Shown: one piece after another, positions 1-13,402 of the stretch | Layout: the number at the start of each line of letters is the position of its first letter | Numbering within the stretch: the stretch's first letter is position 1 | Source of the DNA: Pratylenchus scribneri | Lineage: Eukaryota > Nematoda > Chromadorea > Rhabditida > Pratylenchidae | Length of the DNA: 64,000 nt | NCBI GenBank assembly: GCA_030063045.1 | Contig: JAQSEB010000037.1 | Coordinates: 1,488,001-1,552,000, forward strand | Direction of reading: 5' to 3' | Notes under the pieces: model-generated | Seen by the model: only the letters and a program-made list of their open reading frames with translations | Told to the model about the DNA's origin: nothing | The model's database searches: none | Made by a program: the position numbers and the translations under genes

Positions 1-63
1 ATATATGTATATTGGTAATTGAATATATTTATTAATCAAATTAATAAAATTTTGCTATCAAAA

Positions 64-3000
64 TTATTCAATGGCATAAACAGAACTTTCGGTGATCGCC
101 AACTGCAAAAAAAAATATTTAAATTAAATTAATTTTAAATTTTTTACCATTAATTTGGCCAATAATTTTTGTCGATTTGGATATGCCGGCAAATCCAATC
201 TATTGAAGCAAGTGTGGGCTCTAGGCAAACTTTCCTACAAATAAAGCATTTTACCCTAAAAATTGCCCAAATTTAAACGGTCACCTCCGTTCCCCATTTT
301 TCAATGCAAAATCGTTTTAGCCCATTTGAACCGCGCAATCCTTTGAAACCTTCGAATGGAACACTAAAAATTAGGGCATTTTAAATTGATCATAATGAAA
401 TATTCCCACCTTGAACTGCCAGTGATAAATTGGAGAAGTCGAAGACGGTCGGCATTTCGCATTTGTTGCACACAAAGCCAAAACCAGCGAATTACAATCT
501 ATAAAGGGAGTGGAAATTAATTTAAATTATTTTATTAATGCCAAAATCTTCAATTTCAGAAATCCAATTAATTAAAAACCGAAATTTAACAGATGAAAAT
601 TCAAGGGCTTAAAAATTGGATAGAATAATAAAAATATATTTTCCATTGATTTTCAATTCAATTGAGAATTAATTAATTAATATTATATTAATTAACTAAT
701 TAATGTTTATTGATTATTCTGGCAGGTAAAAAGGACAATTATATTTAGAATTTATTAATTGACAATTTTTGCCTATTTGAAACCAATTTTTATAGAATAA
801 GGAAAATTTTTGATGAATTTAGGAATTTACTATGCATAAGATAAATTTTATTTCCAAATCAATGATCAAAATTATTCTTTTAAATATTTTATAAAAACCC
901 CTATTTTATATTTTTTGTTTGGAGTTCACATGATTTGCATGAAATCCGCCCCGATATTCAGTGTTCCTCTCCCAATCGGCAATATCAATTTCCACACTGC
1001 CGGAAAGTGCCAATTCCAATTGGTCCGCATCGAACATTTCCACCATTTCTCGGTCCACAATGGCATAAAGTCCATGCAAAAGTGCTTTTGACTGTTCCTG
1101 GACGCCTCTTTCCGCACTTAAAATTAATTCGGAATTTTTATTTGATAAAATATTTAATTTGGCGAAAAAGAAACATTGAAAATTGCGGGAAAAGTATTTA
1201 AATTTCAAAAAAAAAAAATAAAATAATTCAATGATTTGTCCTAGACATAAAAAACTTATACCTAATCAATAGATATAGATTTCACCAAAATGTGTCGATG
1301 TTATATAATTTTTCTTGGTTGGTCAAAATTAAAGAATATTAAACCGCTTAAACCGATTTTGATTTTTAGTTCATAAATAATTTAAAATTGGTTACACTTA
1401 AACCAAATCAGTTTCAAACTATGCATCACATTCACGTCAAAATCTATCGATTGGATATTGGCTTGATAACTAGGAAAAACATTTAACCAATATAAACCGT
1501 TATAATCTTTTCGCCATTTTCAATATTTTTTGTCATTTTTAATATTTTAAAATTATATTTCCCGAATATAATTAACCGCCAATGCAGCATCCGTCCAATG
1601 AATTCCTCTTTGTTCTTTTCGGTCACCGCCAAATTCCTTCCATTTGGGACCAATTCCTTTTCGGTCACCTTCACAAATAAATAATTAATTTTTTATTAAT
1701 TAATTTTGTACTTTTCCGGCCAATTCTTCAGTCACAGAAAATGTCATTTCCAAATCGGCAGTCACCGGATTCTGTTGAAGCCAACAAAGGGAATGGTGCA
1801 AATGTGGGTCAGCCTCACGAATGTCCTCCAAATTCAATGGGCTAAAAATGCAGTGAATATTCATTTTAATTTTTGCATTTGATTTCTCTATGAGAGAAAA
1901 TAAAACGCATAAAATATTGGAATGAATTTTTATTTTATTTTCAAAGGCATATTAATTTTCCAGTTCAAATGTGCCTTGCCTATGATTATTTAACTTGGAA
2001 AATTCCTTATACCGTATACCGTATATCTATATTTTCTATTAGTCCCTATGGGCTAGTATTGTTCAGGTACCCTCTAAAGCCTAAAGGGCTTTTATAATAT
2101 GCTTTTATTTTTCAAACTCTAGCTTAGTGTAGGCCTCTATTAGATATTAGTTTCTTTTAGAATTTATTATTTTATTTATTATTTTAATTTTTAAATTTTT
2201 TTTGCAAAATATGCATTTACTTTTTAACTTAAAGTTAAAAAAAATACGCATTTTTTAGGAATAAATTTATGGAAAATGCGAACATTTGTGCCAACATTTT
2301 GTAGAATGGCCTAGTGAAGAAACAATCCAGCAGGCATCGATGCTAACAAAATGATTTTTTATCAATTGGGAATGAGCTAGTTTTTAAATAATACCACCAA
2401 AGCCAATCCCAACAATCGGCCGGCCAGCTCCATCCAACGTAAATATTGGTCCACAAATTTGGACATTGGACTAATCTGAAATAAGAAATGCCGCCAAAAT
2501 GCCAAAAAATTTGGTACTTAACGGTTATCCGGAGCAAATTTTTTACACCCAAAAAATTATTCTATTTTCTTTTTTCTCCCAAAAATAGGCAAAAGAAAAA
2601 TAAATAATTAAATTGAAAAATAAAAACAAAATCTCCCGGATTAAAAAAATCAATGTAGAAGGCACCTGAACTTTGTGGGAATCAGCGCTGGAATATTCGA
2701 AAAGGCCATGCCGAGGATGGAATAATTGTCGGGAGAGGAGGAAGAATAATTCACGTGATGGGCCACCATAATCCAATCCTTCCTCCTCCGAAAAGCTCAC
2801 CTTAAATAGGGCACAAAAAATGTTTTTAACATTTTCAAACTGACGGTCATTTGGCATTTTCGCAATTGAATTGGATTGGCCCCAAGGATTTTCTGGAAGG
2901 CATCCTCCATCAAACGATCCCTTCGAAGCCGAAATCTGTTCAAAATTTTGGAAATATTTCCATAAAAACAAACAAATAAATATAAAATTACATAAATTAG

Positions 3001-6000
3001 CAGAAAATTATTTCCAATTGTTCATTATGATTATTAATCCATTTTTTAATTATTTTAAACTAGGGTTGTCCTAATAAGTAAATTTAAAACAGAAATTTTT
3101 TTAAAATCCGGTTTTCATTTTTTAAAGAATGTCATTTTTTTCGTATCTTTTCTCTTATCTCGGCTTTAAAGAGCAAAAATTCAAATTTTGGTTTTCCGGT
3201 AGCAATTCTGGACATCTAATTTTAAACCACTGCTTCCCTTTTAAGCTTGGAATTTCCAAAAGAGTTTCTTAAGAAAATAAAATTACTAATTAATGGATAT
3301 TTTCAAAATATGAATTTAGGCTGATTTAAAAAATAAATTTTCAATTCATTAGATTCAAATATTACAGAGAGGTTTTAAATTTTAATGCTTGCCTGATCCG
3401 ACTTGGCCCTTTCCCGTATCCAGCCTTTTCTAATGCCCCATGGAATTTTGCCAAAGTTTGTTCAAATTTGCTTTTTGGCTGGTAATTCGAATCCTTTTCC
3501 AATTGGCCTTTTGACTCCAATTCTTCAAGCAAGCTAATTGCCCTCACTAAGTCCGGATCATTTGCATATCGAAGCAGGGCCAGCTCGCCCATTCGCCCAA
3601 TTAAACGCAATTTGGTGCAAACCTTTGAGATATTTAAATTTTTTAACTATTATTTTCTCAAGATTTATGGCCCAAATTTAATTCAAAATATTCAAATTGA
3701 TGTGGACTATATTATTTGAATAATCAACTTTAATCAATTAATTTGGATTGACCTTAACGAAATGTTTAATGGGAATGGCTTATTAGATTTAAATAAAGGC
3801 TAGCTTATACCGGATATGAAGCATGAACTGATTTGGCCAAGTTTTTTGCACTAATAACATTGATTTTTCGACAAAAAATTATTTTATAATTGAGTCATTT
3901 TTTGTATCATTAAATTAGGTCAGAAACCAAGAGGTAAAATAATAATAAATTATAATTACCAATCAATTCGCATTAAATTCTACCCAATTTTTCCTGGATA
4001 TCCTCTTTACTCAACCATTCCATTTTTAATTATTGAAAATTCATACCCGTTGTGCCAATTCGGGACAATGTTCCGCCAACAATGCCTGAATTTGATCCGC
4101 TTTTTCCGCCAATTCCCAACTCCAAATTCCTTCGGGGGCCCCTCCATCCTCCCTTCTTCTCCTTTGCCTCATAATTGCAATCCCATTTCCCCTTGGCCCA
4201 TTATTCCGTCCATTCATTTGTCCACTGCCTTCTTTTTTCCGCCTAACCGGCGGTGCACTTCGACATCCTCGGGCACGAGGCGGTTCTGGTAATCTTGGGT
4301 CAAATGGGGTAATCCGTCGATTTGCATGGTCCAAAAAGAGTAATTGATGGCCATTCTGCGGGCGGGCCATTTGCCAGCCAATTGGCAATGGTTGCGTTTG
4401 ATCGGCGAAGGCATTCACGAAACTGACAAGGGTGGAAATTTTACAGTTTAATTAATTGGCAGTAAAATAAAAATTTATTTGTTTATCTTTTGGAATAAAA
4501 TGGAGTAAAATATAATTCAAGCAAAATAATTAATGTATTTTTTAATTAGTAATTTCCAGTAAAAAAAAAGTATTTATTTTACAATAACATATTTAATTTA
4601 AATAAAAGTATTTAAAAATGCCAAAAAGATTATAATGGTTTAGTGGTTTGTTTTGTACTACATAAATCTCGTCAATTCAATAAATGGTATTGTCGTGTTT
4701 CTGTTAAAAATTAAAGGTCCTAATAAGACCGCTTAACCGTCTTTTCGTTTTCGGTTCAAAACTAAATGATTTAAGCTTGCAAAATATATTTATATCAATC
4801 GATGCTTCTGGAATCTGGATAGATCTATCTATTTGATATATGGTTTGAAATTATAGGATAAATTCTAAACAGTTATAAACCTAATTATTTTTTTCTGTAT
4901 TTTCAATATTCTTTTCTGCAATCCAATGTTTTTTTCTACAAATAAAATATTTCCTTTTAAATTATAAAAATTAGGTTTCCCTGTAAAATAGCTAATTGAA
5001 ATTTACATTTTCAGCATTTTTAAACCATTTTAATTATTATTAATTTTATTTGCTGACCCAATCAATTCTATGTTTCGTTCAAATTGCCAAAATTTGTTTG
5101 GCTCCTTTCGAATTCGTTGTAAAATATGCTTGAGAAATGGACTGCTATTGTAAAGGGCCAATGCTTCCTTCAAAAACAATAAAATATTTATTTTGAATTC
5201 CTCTTAATTACCTCATTCCCTTGGAGTAAATGCCCAAATAGGTCATCTCTCTGCAAAAATTGCAAAGCTTTTGGCATTTTTGCATCATTTCCCGTTGATG
5301 GCGGTGACAAATTTGCATTCATTTCTCTCAAATTTCTATTCGACACATCCTCTAAATTATTTTCCCCACCAAAAAATGTTCTTCTCGCCGTCCTTTCTGC
5401 CTCATTTTGGCCAAATCCACGATCGTTTAGTGGTTCCAAAATTAACTGCGAAAATTTTTAAAAAATTAAAGAAATTATTTAGTTATTTTACCGGCGGATT
5501 CCAGGCTGTTTTGTGATGAATATGGCTAAAATTATTAAATTTAAAAATGAAATTGTCCGGATAAATTAATTGACTCGATGTAAAACACTCGGCCTTGGCC
5601 ATCAATTCGCATTTCCCAACCAGGCGGTAAATTTGTTGCCAAATCCGGGCCAAAATGGGAAGAGGAAAATGAACTGTAGAAAATTTGGAATAAATTAAGG
5701 GAATTTTATTCAAATTCGAAGGGAATTATTTGTTTTTCAAAGGCCAAAATCCATAAAATGTCTTTTTAATTTGGAATTTGCCTTTGAAAGGTCAAAATAA
5801 TCTTCAAAATGCCTTAGTAGAATTGATATATGTAAGTGGTTTTAAATTTTATTTTCCCTATCATTTTTGTATTTTTTGTCAACTTGTGCACCTTTTATTT
5901 GCTAAAGGATAATTTGCTATTGAATTTGGTTCATTTTTATTCATATAGAAAAAATCAAAAATATCTTATTTAAATTAGAAAAATAAAGAGGTTCTAATTT

Positions 6001-9000
6001 CTTGTTTATACTGGGAATTAATATTAAATTAAAAATTAAATTATGAATTATAAATACCAAATTAATTTTTTCATCATAAAAAAGTTAAAAATATCATATT
6101 TCATTCACTAGATTAGGAAGATTAATGGTTTTTAATTTCCTATTTAAATTTAAATAAGAACGGGCACTTAATTAAAAATATTTTTACCAAATGGATTGTG
6201 CCATTTGAGCAGTGGAAGAAGAAGATGAAGAGGAATTGGCCGATGAAGAAGCCGAATTGGACAAATAATGTTGGGAAATATTGTTTGGGGGAACAATCAA
6301 AGAAGAGGCCACCAACGGATTCCCATTTGAATCTGCTTTTGCCCCCGCCAAAGTGTCCATTGTTTCTGAAGAATATTCGGCAAAAATGTTAGGGAAAAGA
6401 GGCAAAAAGAACCAGCAAGTGGTTGTCGAGTGGGCGGAATGAGGCGGCATTTCACTTGAATTTGTTGGCATTGTGGCCGGAGGAGGAAGGAGAAATTCCG
6501 CCTAAAAAAGTGTCAAAATTTTAGATGGAATTTGATGGAAATGTGGGAAAAACATTGATGGACAAGGAGGGAATATTTTGAGGGAAAAGTTGGCGAATTT
6601 AAAATAGTAAACATTGTTTTTGGAACATCCAAAAATGGAATGGAATGGCACATGACATATCATGAACATGAACAGATTGACAAACAGATAAAAAAAAAAA
6701 CAAATATTTGGCGGCAAAAATGGAAATTACAAATTATAAGAAATGGGTTTTTGAATTTTTCCCTCTAATTTACCCATTTTCGGCAGCAGCCCCTTCCAAA
6801 AGGTCCAACTGTAAAATTTAAAAAATGAATTTGAATATTAAAAGAAAGCCCAAAAATTGACCACTGGAATGTTGGCATCGCCAATTAATTTGCCTCGACC
6901 AGGCCAAACCCGTTCTGCTTTAATCCGAATTCTAAGTTCGGCTGAACGATCGGCTGGGAATAGGAAGTTCTTAAAAAGATTTTTAATTGAATTAATATTA
7001 AATTAAATTATAATATTCTATAATATAAGAAGAATAAATTAATTTAAATTTTTCAATTTTTTTTATTATTTATTTCCAATTTTTTGTGTCTGAAAATTTT
7101 CTAAATTTATTAATGCAAATTACATCGATATTCTTTTAAAATAAATATAAAAAATTTTCAGTCAATATCCATTTTTATTTAAAAATACCAGCGAAGTCCA
7201 TTGGCCATTCGGCGAACATTGCGTTCGATAAATTCGATTTGATGAGCCAGAACAACTTAATTTGGCATAAAATTGTTGATGGCTTCGACATGGGCGGAGT
7301 CCTTGGCAAATCAATGCTGAATTTAATGGAAATATTTTTTAGTGAAATATTCGGAATATTTGATCACAATTTATGGCCAATTGGGCATCGCTATAGACGA
7401 GAACATTTGGACTGGTCGCTTTCATTGCGCCAGAGAGACCATCAAAATAACTGAAATTATGAATAAAATGATTAAGTATTATTATAATACTGCTAATTCA
7501 AATTAAATATTGTCTTATTTATTCGCCTCTTCTATAGCAATAATTTTGCGCACTTATGATTGAAGACAGATTTAAAAGGCAATTAAGAAAGACAAGTGGA
7601 ATTAAAACATAATGTGGAATTATTCTAACCAGGCGGAATTATTCTAACCAGGCGGAATTATTCTAAGCAGGCGGAATTATTCTAACCAGGCGGAAATATT
7701 CTAACCAGGCGAAATTATTCTAACCAGGCGGAATTATTCTAACCAGGCGGAATTATTCTAACTAAACAGGCGGAATTATTCTAACCAGGCGGAATTATTC
7801 TAACCAGGCGGAATTATGTAAAATCAGACCAGGCGGAATTATTCTAACCAGGCGGAATTATTCTAACCAGGCGGAATTATTCTAACCAGGCGAAATTATT
7901 CTAACCAGGCGGAATTATTCTAACCAGGCGGAATTATTCTAACCAGGCGAAATTATTCTAACCAGGCGGAATTATTCTAACCAGGCGAAATTATTCTAAC
8001 CAGGCGGAATTATTCTAACCAGGCGGAATTATTCTAACCAGGCGGAATTATTCTAACCAGGCGAAATTATTCTAACCAGGCGGAATTATTCTAACCAGGC
8101 GAAATTATTCTAACCAGGCGGAATTATTCTAACCAGGCGGAATTATTCTAACCAGGCGAAATTATTCTAAGCAGGCGGAATTATTCTAACCAGGCGGAAT
8201 TATTCTAACCAGGCGGAATTATTCTAACCAGGCGAAATTATTCTAACCAGGCGGAATTATTCTAACCAGGCGGAATTATTCTAACCAGGCGAAATTATTC
8301 TAACCAGGCGGAATTATTCTAACCAGGCGGAATTATTCTAACCAGGCGGAATTAAAACGGATATTTTTGATATCCAATTAAAAAGAATTTTTTGAACTTA
8401 CCGAAATTGAATTGCCTTTGTGCTCTTAGTATTATTATTTCTGCTATCCTCCTCTTCTCCCAATAATCCATGGCCAATTTGCCAATCCAATGCGCCCTCT
8501 TTTGGTCCACAAACGCCAAAGCCCCGATAATCCATGAATGCGAGTGGGTTTTTTTCCTCTAAAAATGGATATGTTCAAAATCGATTTATGGAAGAATTGA
8601 ATGAATTAAAAATGCAAAGAAAATTGTCCCAAAAATGCTTTTTTGATGGATTCTGGATGCCAAATTTTTTTGGGATTTTTAGCGAAAAAAAAGGCATTTA
8701 CAATTTTTGGTTGTTGGTTTTGCCTTTTGTTCAATATTTTTGCCTCATCTTTTTTTCTTATGGATGACTCCTTTGGGGATACTGACAATCCTGCTGGAAT
8801 GGAGAATTGGGCACTTCGACATTTGGATAAGGGAATTTTGGGATTGAAAAAATTTGATGAAAATTTGGCATTCTTTTGCCCCTTTCCCCTCGGGGAATTA
8901 AAAATATTTTTTAACGAAATTGTAAAAATTAAATATTTTTACCAGCTTGGAATAATCCAATCCAATCGAGCAAAGTGCATTCCGTGGAAAAATGCCATGA

Positions 9001-9064
9001 AACTCGAATGGATAAATGGCGGCCGGCAAAAATCATGAACAATATGGGGCGGGAAATGCCAAGG
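64..9064 (-). CDS. hecw-1: HECW/NEDL-type C2-WW-HECT E3 ubiquitin ligase (5' end incomplete)
   Basis: Transfers ubiquitin to substrates through a HECT cysteine. Exons read on the minus strand, 3' to 5': 64-102, 148-234, 285-363, 410-498, 930-1116, 1577-1668, 1712-1841, 2284-2342, 2395-2475, 2666-2795, 2831-2935, 3393-3622, 4047-4422, 5058-5167, 5212-5445, 5492-5525, 5575-5673, a Ser-rich linker exon near 6188-6500, C2 pieces around 6780-6970 and 7190-7450, 8402-8558 and 8943-9064. All phases agree from 64 to 5673 (about 719 codons). Domain order is HECW_N (DWIGLF at ~8950; [11 protein letters not shown] near 7430), C2 tail, WW1 ([18 protein letters not shown]), WW2 (LPIGW...FDPRLPEPP), helical region, then HECT ([32 protein letters not shown]). 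The catalytic cysteine of [12 protein letters not shown] is codon 208-210. WW2 ends in FDPRLP rather than WxxP, as in vertebrate HECW. The intron at 3392 begins GC (AG|GCAAGC). Further N-terminal coding is likely up to ~9,660 and perhaps ~10,080 but was not resolved. Family assignment is firm; N-terminal exons are tentative. Confidence 0.88.
7613..8354. repeat. Satellite 1: 19-bp tandem array (~39 units)
   Basis: About 39 head-to-tail copies of GGCGGAATTATTCTAACCA. A one-base variant (GGCGAAATT...) is interspersed in a semi-regular way, and two units are disturbed near 7,765 and 7,820. The array lies inside an intron of the HECW-like gene, between the exon ending near 7,450 and the exon 8402-8558. 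Confidence 0.95.
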
Positions 9065-10462
9065 CTGAAAATTAGAAAATTTTTAAAAATGTTCAAAATT
9101 ATAATTAACCAAATTTTCCGGCTTTAAAATAAATTCGCATGTGCCAAAGAAGTAAAAATTTACACTACCATATTTAATACCCCAATCTCTCTCTATACCT
9201 AATTCACCACTTTCGACTTTGAGGCCCATATCTCTATGGAAGGGCGAACTTTAAAAATTTTTTTTGCATATTCTTAGTTCCCTAAAGAGCTCTACAAAAT
9301 CCGCTATAATTTGTTTAAAATGTCCACAAATTAAGTAATTAAATCCATAATTTTCCCAATTTTTTAAGGGTTGAAAAATGATTCCCATAGATATTAAAAA
9401 TGGTATTTTAATTAAATTTATTGGCTATTTTTGTATGCTTTCTTACATAATTTATTAATTCATTTTTTAATGTAGAGCTTCAATTTATTTAGAAAATATG
9501 TATTGAATTTTTGAAATTAAAAAGCCATTAAAAAATTATGAATTTTTTAATAATAATTTTGAATTTTGATTGACTTGCCTTTGATCAATTTTTGCCGGAA
9601 TTGGACACAATTCCTCATTTTCATCCATTTTTGATTCAATCAACATTGACTAAGCAGCAAAATGTGTTCCTTTTTACCCAAATTAAACATCTTTTTTTTG
9701 GTGAACATTTCATCGGCGACATTCATTGTTTTTATTGGAAGACACACAATTAGGATTGGCCTTTTCGGGGGAATGGCATTTGGTGCAGGGATGGGCTCCG
9801 ATGGATTTTCTTTCAAAAAGAGGAAAGAAGAATGCGGAGGAAACGATGGCCAAGAAGGGGCCAAAGGGAGGTCGAATGGGGCCAAAGGGGCAAATGACAA
9901 ATGTTGTCTCTATTCCATTCTGCCCTTACAAATTCCGATATTGGAGTATTCGGCGGATTGGCCTCAAAAATGAGCCGTCGATGTCCAATTCCGAGGGGGT
10001 GATGATGACTTTTTCTTCCAATTTTTGCGGTGGCTACAAATTAAGCCGCCATTCTTTTTGTCTAAAACGCCGTAAAATTTGTTTGCCAAATTTTTTATTG
10101 TAATTTGCCAATGTACCAATGAACGGCGATATAAGGCGATAAAAAAGATGATGAAAGGAAAATAGCAAATTCGAATTTTTTTATTATTTTTGGCACCCGA
10201 TGGACATAAAAAATTTTCCTTTTATAAATAGTATAAAAATTTCATTATATGCTTAAAATTCGGCCAAATTCGATTAAATAAATTATTTATTTTGAAAATT
10301 TTGGCAACTCAACAATTTGGCAACTATAAAATATTGAGAAAAACACATATTTATGAAATTTATTTGACCAAGTGAGAAAGATTTATTTTAAGGAATCATA
10401 TTTGCTTTATTGAATCCCAAAATTGGTTTATTCTTTCTTCTTTGTGGCTTCTTTCGCTTCAT

Positions 10463-11599
10463 TCAAATCAAAAAAATGGTAAGCAGAAGAGGGGGCAAAA
10501 TGGTGGCTGAAAAATATAAAAATTTATGGAAAAATTCAGTCAAATATTGTTTGAAATTTAAAAATTGATTTGATGGAAATTTTAGTCCATTTTAACTCAT
10601 TTTTGTTTAAATAAATATTACGGAATGATTTTCGGAAATTAATCCCAATTTCAAAAAGTATTGAATTCATTTTTTTGTTGCTTTTTGTTTGGACTTACCA
10701 AGAAGGCGAATAAGGGAATATTCAGCAGCAGGACCGTGGCCAAATTTGGCCAATGCCGAATTGCAATAATCCGTGTCACACACATAGCATTTGCAAAGTT
10801 TTGAATACATGTCCTTCATTGCATAATCATCGTGATAGTTCTTGCATGTGCCGCAATCCTTCTTAATAACTGTGAAAACAAAATAAAATTAATATTAAAT
10901 GAATATTTTTTCAAATTTTGTAATTAATTAATTAAAAAATTAAATAATGTTTTAAGAAATTTAAACAAGGGATGGTATCGATTTTCGAGTATTTCGTTTC
11001 AGTAGGAAATTTCGATCATTTTCGGGAATGAAAAGTCGATTTTCGAAAATGGACCCTACAAATAACGGTTTTCAATTTTTAAAAATTTTGGATATTCCGA
11101 AATTTTGATTTTCGTATTCGAAAAATTTTGGAAAAAAATTTTGGACCCTCCGAAATGCCGATTTTTAATTTCAAAAAATTTGGACTCTCCGAAATGTTGA
11201 TTTTCGATTTTCGGAAAATTTTTGATCTCCAAAATTTCGTTTTTTTGAGACAACGATGGCATCCCTGTTTAAATTTTAAACTTACGGCGTCCAATGGGTT
11301 CCTCAAATTGGCAGTCCACTTTAATGCATTTTCGCTTCTCATGTTCCACCGAATCCGTGCATTCCATCACTGTACTATTGATCAGTTTGGCCCCATTGAT
11401 CATTGTCACATTTTCGATGCCGAATTTGATTCCATCAGTTTCGGTCTCAATGAAGCATTTAATTGAATTGTTGAAGCTACCGGCATCTTAAAATTATTTT
11501 AGGGAGGAATTCTCAATCTGCACAGAAACCTTTGGTATTCTCGCCGGCGAAAATAAGCGGAAAAAGCACCAAAATTGTTGGAAGAATTTTGAAAAACAT
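10463..11599 (-). CDS. Secreted GPI-anchor-like Ly6/ET-type cysteine-rich protein (161 aa)
   Basis: Four exons join in frame: 11530-11599, 11286-11486, 10699-10869 and 10463-10506 (486 nt). The start gives a clear signal peptide (MFFKILPTILVLFPLIFA). The mature part has ten cysteines and closes with CKCYVCDTDYCN, the CxCxxC...CN ending typical of three-finger Ly6/uPAR and nematode ET-module proteins. The C-terminus is a hydrophobic tail with no charged residue after it (ATILPPLLLTIFLI), as expected for a GPI-anchor signal. It is divergent from the next Ly6-like gene, with only 190 bp between the two start codons, so they may share a promoter region. Function is unknown; extracellular, membrane-tethered location is inferred. 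Confidence 0.75.
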
Positions 11600-11789
11600 T
11601 TGGACGATAAATTTATTATAAATTTTAACCAGTAATAAAATAAATTAAATGAATGAATTATACAAATTTGAGGGTTTTTCAATTTTATAAAGCCAAAATG
11701 GATGATTCATAAATTTATTCCATCCAATTACTTAACACATTCTCTTCCATTTTCACTCTAATTCTATAATTCCAGCAAATTTCTTCTAA

Positions 11790-12875
11790 ATGTCCCACCA
11801 ATTAATTTGCATTTATTTCTTTTTAAAATTCATCATTATTTTTGGCCATATTTTTGAAATTTCTTCAGGTTTCTTGTTGTAAATTTATTATCAATTTACT
11901 TATTCACAATTTCAGCAATTCGATGCAATCAAACGGTTGAGAGTTAGTTTTAATTTAATGAATATTAAAATTTTGTTCAATTATTTATTAAATTCAACTC
12001 TATCGAAACTAGCTGAATCTTAATCTAAAATTTATTTATAAAATTGGAAAAATATCTTCCTACCCATAATTTTTTATTTTTATATCCCAAAAGAAGTTTT
12101 TGACTTCTATTAATCAGAAACCGGCTTTAGATCCAATAAACCTTATACCATTTAGTAGATCTCATAGAGACGCATCGAATAGTTTATAATCAAGTTTTGG
12201 CCCAAAATCAAAGTGTTTAAAACCAAAAATATGTTTTAAAGAGTTTAATTCGTTCAGTTTTGATTTAAACTAAGAAATTTATATATCAAAAGACGGACTA
12301 GATGAGATCTACAAATTGGTATAAGATTTGTAGGGTTTAAAACCGGTTTGTGATTTAGTAGAAATCACAAAAACTTATTTTTGGATTTTTGGGGTAAAAA
12401 ATAAAAATTGTCTTCTATAAAAATTCACAAAAATGAGGACAAAAATAAATGTTTTTTTTGGATAAATTAAAATTTTTCAGATAATAAATGGGAACAAATA
12501 ATCGAAGAAAAGGAATGCCCATCGCCGGAATTGACACATTGCTTCAAAGGACGTTGTGAATATTCCCGTCCTCATCGATATTCTTACGAACCTGGATTCT
12601 ATATTTGGGGATGTGCAAAGGAGATTGCATGCATGACACCAAAAAGTCGATTTTGGATGAATTTGTGCACAAAATTTGTTGTTTCGCCTTGGACACACGA
12701 GGAATGGCACCTCGTCCATCCCTGTTTTTTGTGCAATGAAAATAACAAAGATTCATGCAATGTCGATGTCAATTGTGCCGAAATTGTTGCTCCAAAATTA
12801 TTAATGCTTTACAATATTTTGTTGATCCTGTTATTTGCTTATTTTTTTCTATTAATCATTTTAATTCATTTTTAA
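11790..12875 (+). CDS. Secreted Ly6-like cysteine-rich protein, copy A (166 aa)
   Basis: Three exons (11790-11868, 11916-11942, 12481-12875) join in frame. Exon 1 encodes a signal peptide (MSHQLICIYFFLKFIIIFG) and the 27-nt exon 2 encodes AIRCNQTVE. Exon 3 carries most cysteines: ECPSPELTHCF, RCEY, GCAKEIACMTP, then HPCFLCNENNKDSCN, and a long hydrophobic C-terminus compatible with a GPI signal or a membrane anchor. Copy B at 13403 has the same exon pattern, a similar signal peptide and about 100 nt of similar sequence before the ATG, so the two are tandem duplicates. Copy A has a longer loop after CFLC and one extra cysteine. Intron 2 holds a palindromic repeat of family C. Ligand and role are unknown. 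Confidence 0.75.
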
Positions 12876-13402
12876 TTTCATTTTCTAAATTCAGCCATCC
12901 CTTTTTTCTTTTTCTCATCAGATTAATTTTAAAAATGAAGACATAAATATTTTTAATTTCCTTCATTTGTGAATTTTTAAAATTAATTTAATTTCCCTTA
13001 TTATTCAGCGTAAATAATATGAAATAAATAAATTATATAAATTTGGGCAAAATATTTGGAATTTGGGTGGAGAATTTGCCTATGGACATTTCATATATTT
13101 TGTTCTTTGTTCATTCGAATTGTCATATTTTTTCTTAAAATACCGAAATATTTTTGTGTCAACATTTTATTACCATTTGCCACTATCCTAATGAAAGCGT
13201 TAAGACAAAAAAAAGAAGAAAAAGGCAAATTATTGAAGGAAGTCTATAAAATTCTAATATGTATTTTTTTCAAATTTATAAGGTAAATTTGCTGCAAATG
13301 GATGATTCATTCTTTTATTTTATAGCCCATTAAATTACCTTATTCTTTTTCATTTCGAATTTATACTCTAATTCTACAATTCCACAAATAAATTTCTTCT
13401 AA

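Noticed and set aside
3970..4022. Possible small extra exon of the HECW-like gene (KEDIQEKL reading)
   Set aside because: Phases do not fit its neighbours, whereas direct joining of 4047-4422 to 3393-3622 is in frame and matches the family alignment.
9640..10103. Open frames on both strands upstream of the HECW_N exons
   Set aside because: Some 5' coding sequence of the HECW-like gene may lie here on the minus strand, but frame and splice sites could not be fixed, so no exon is claimed.
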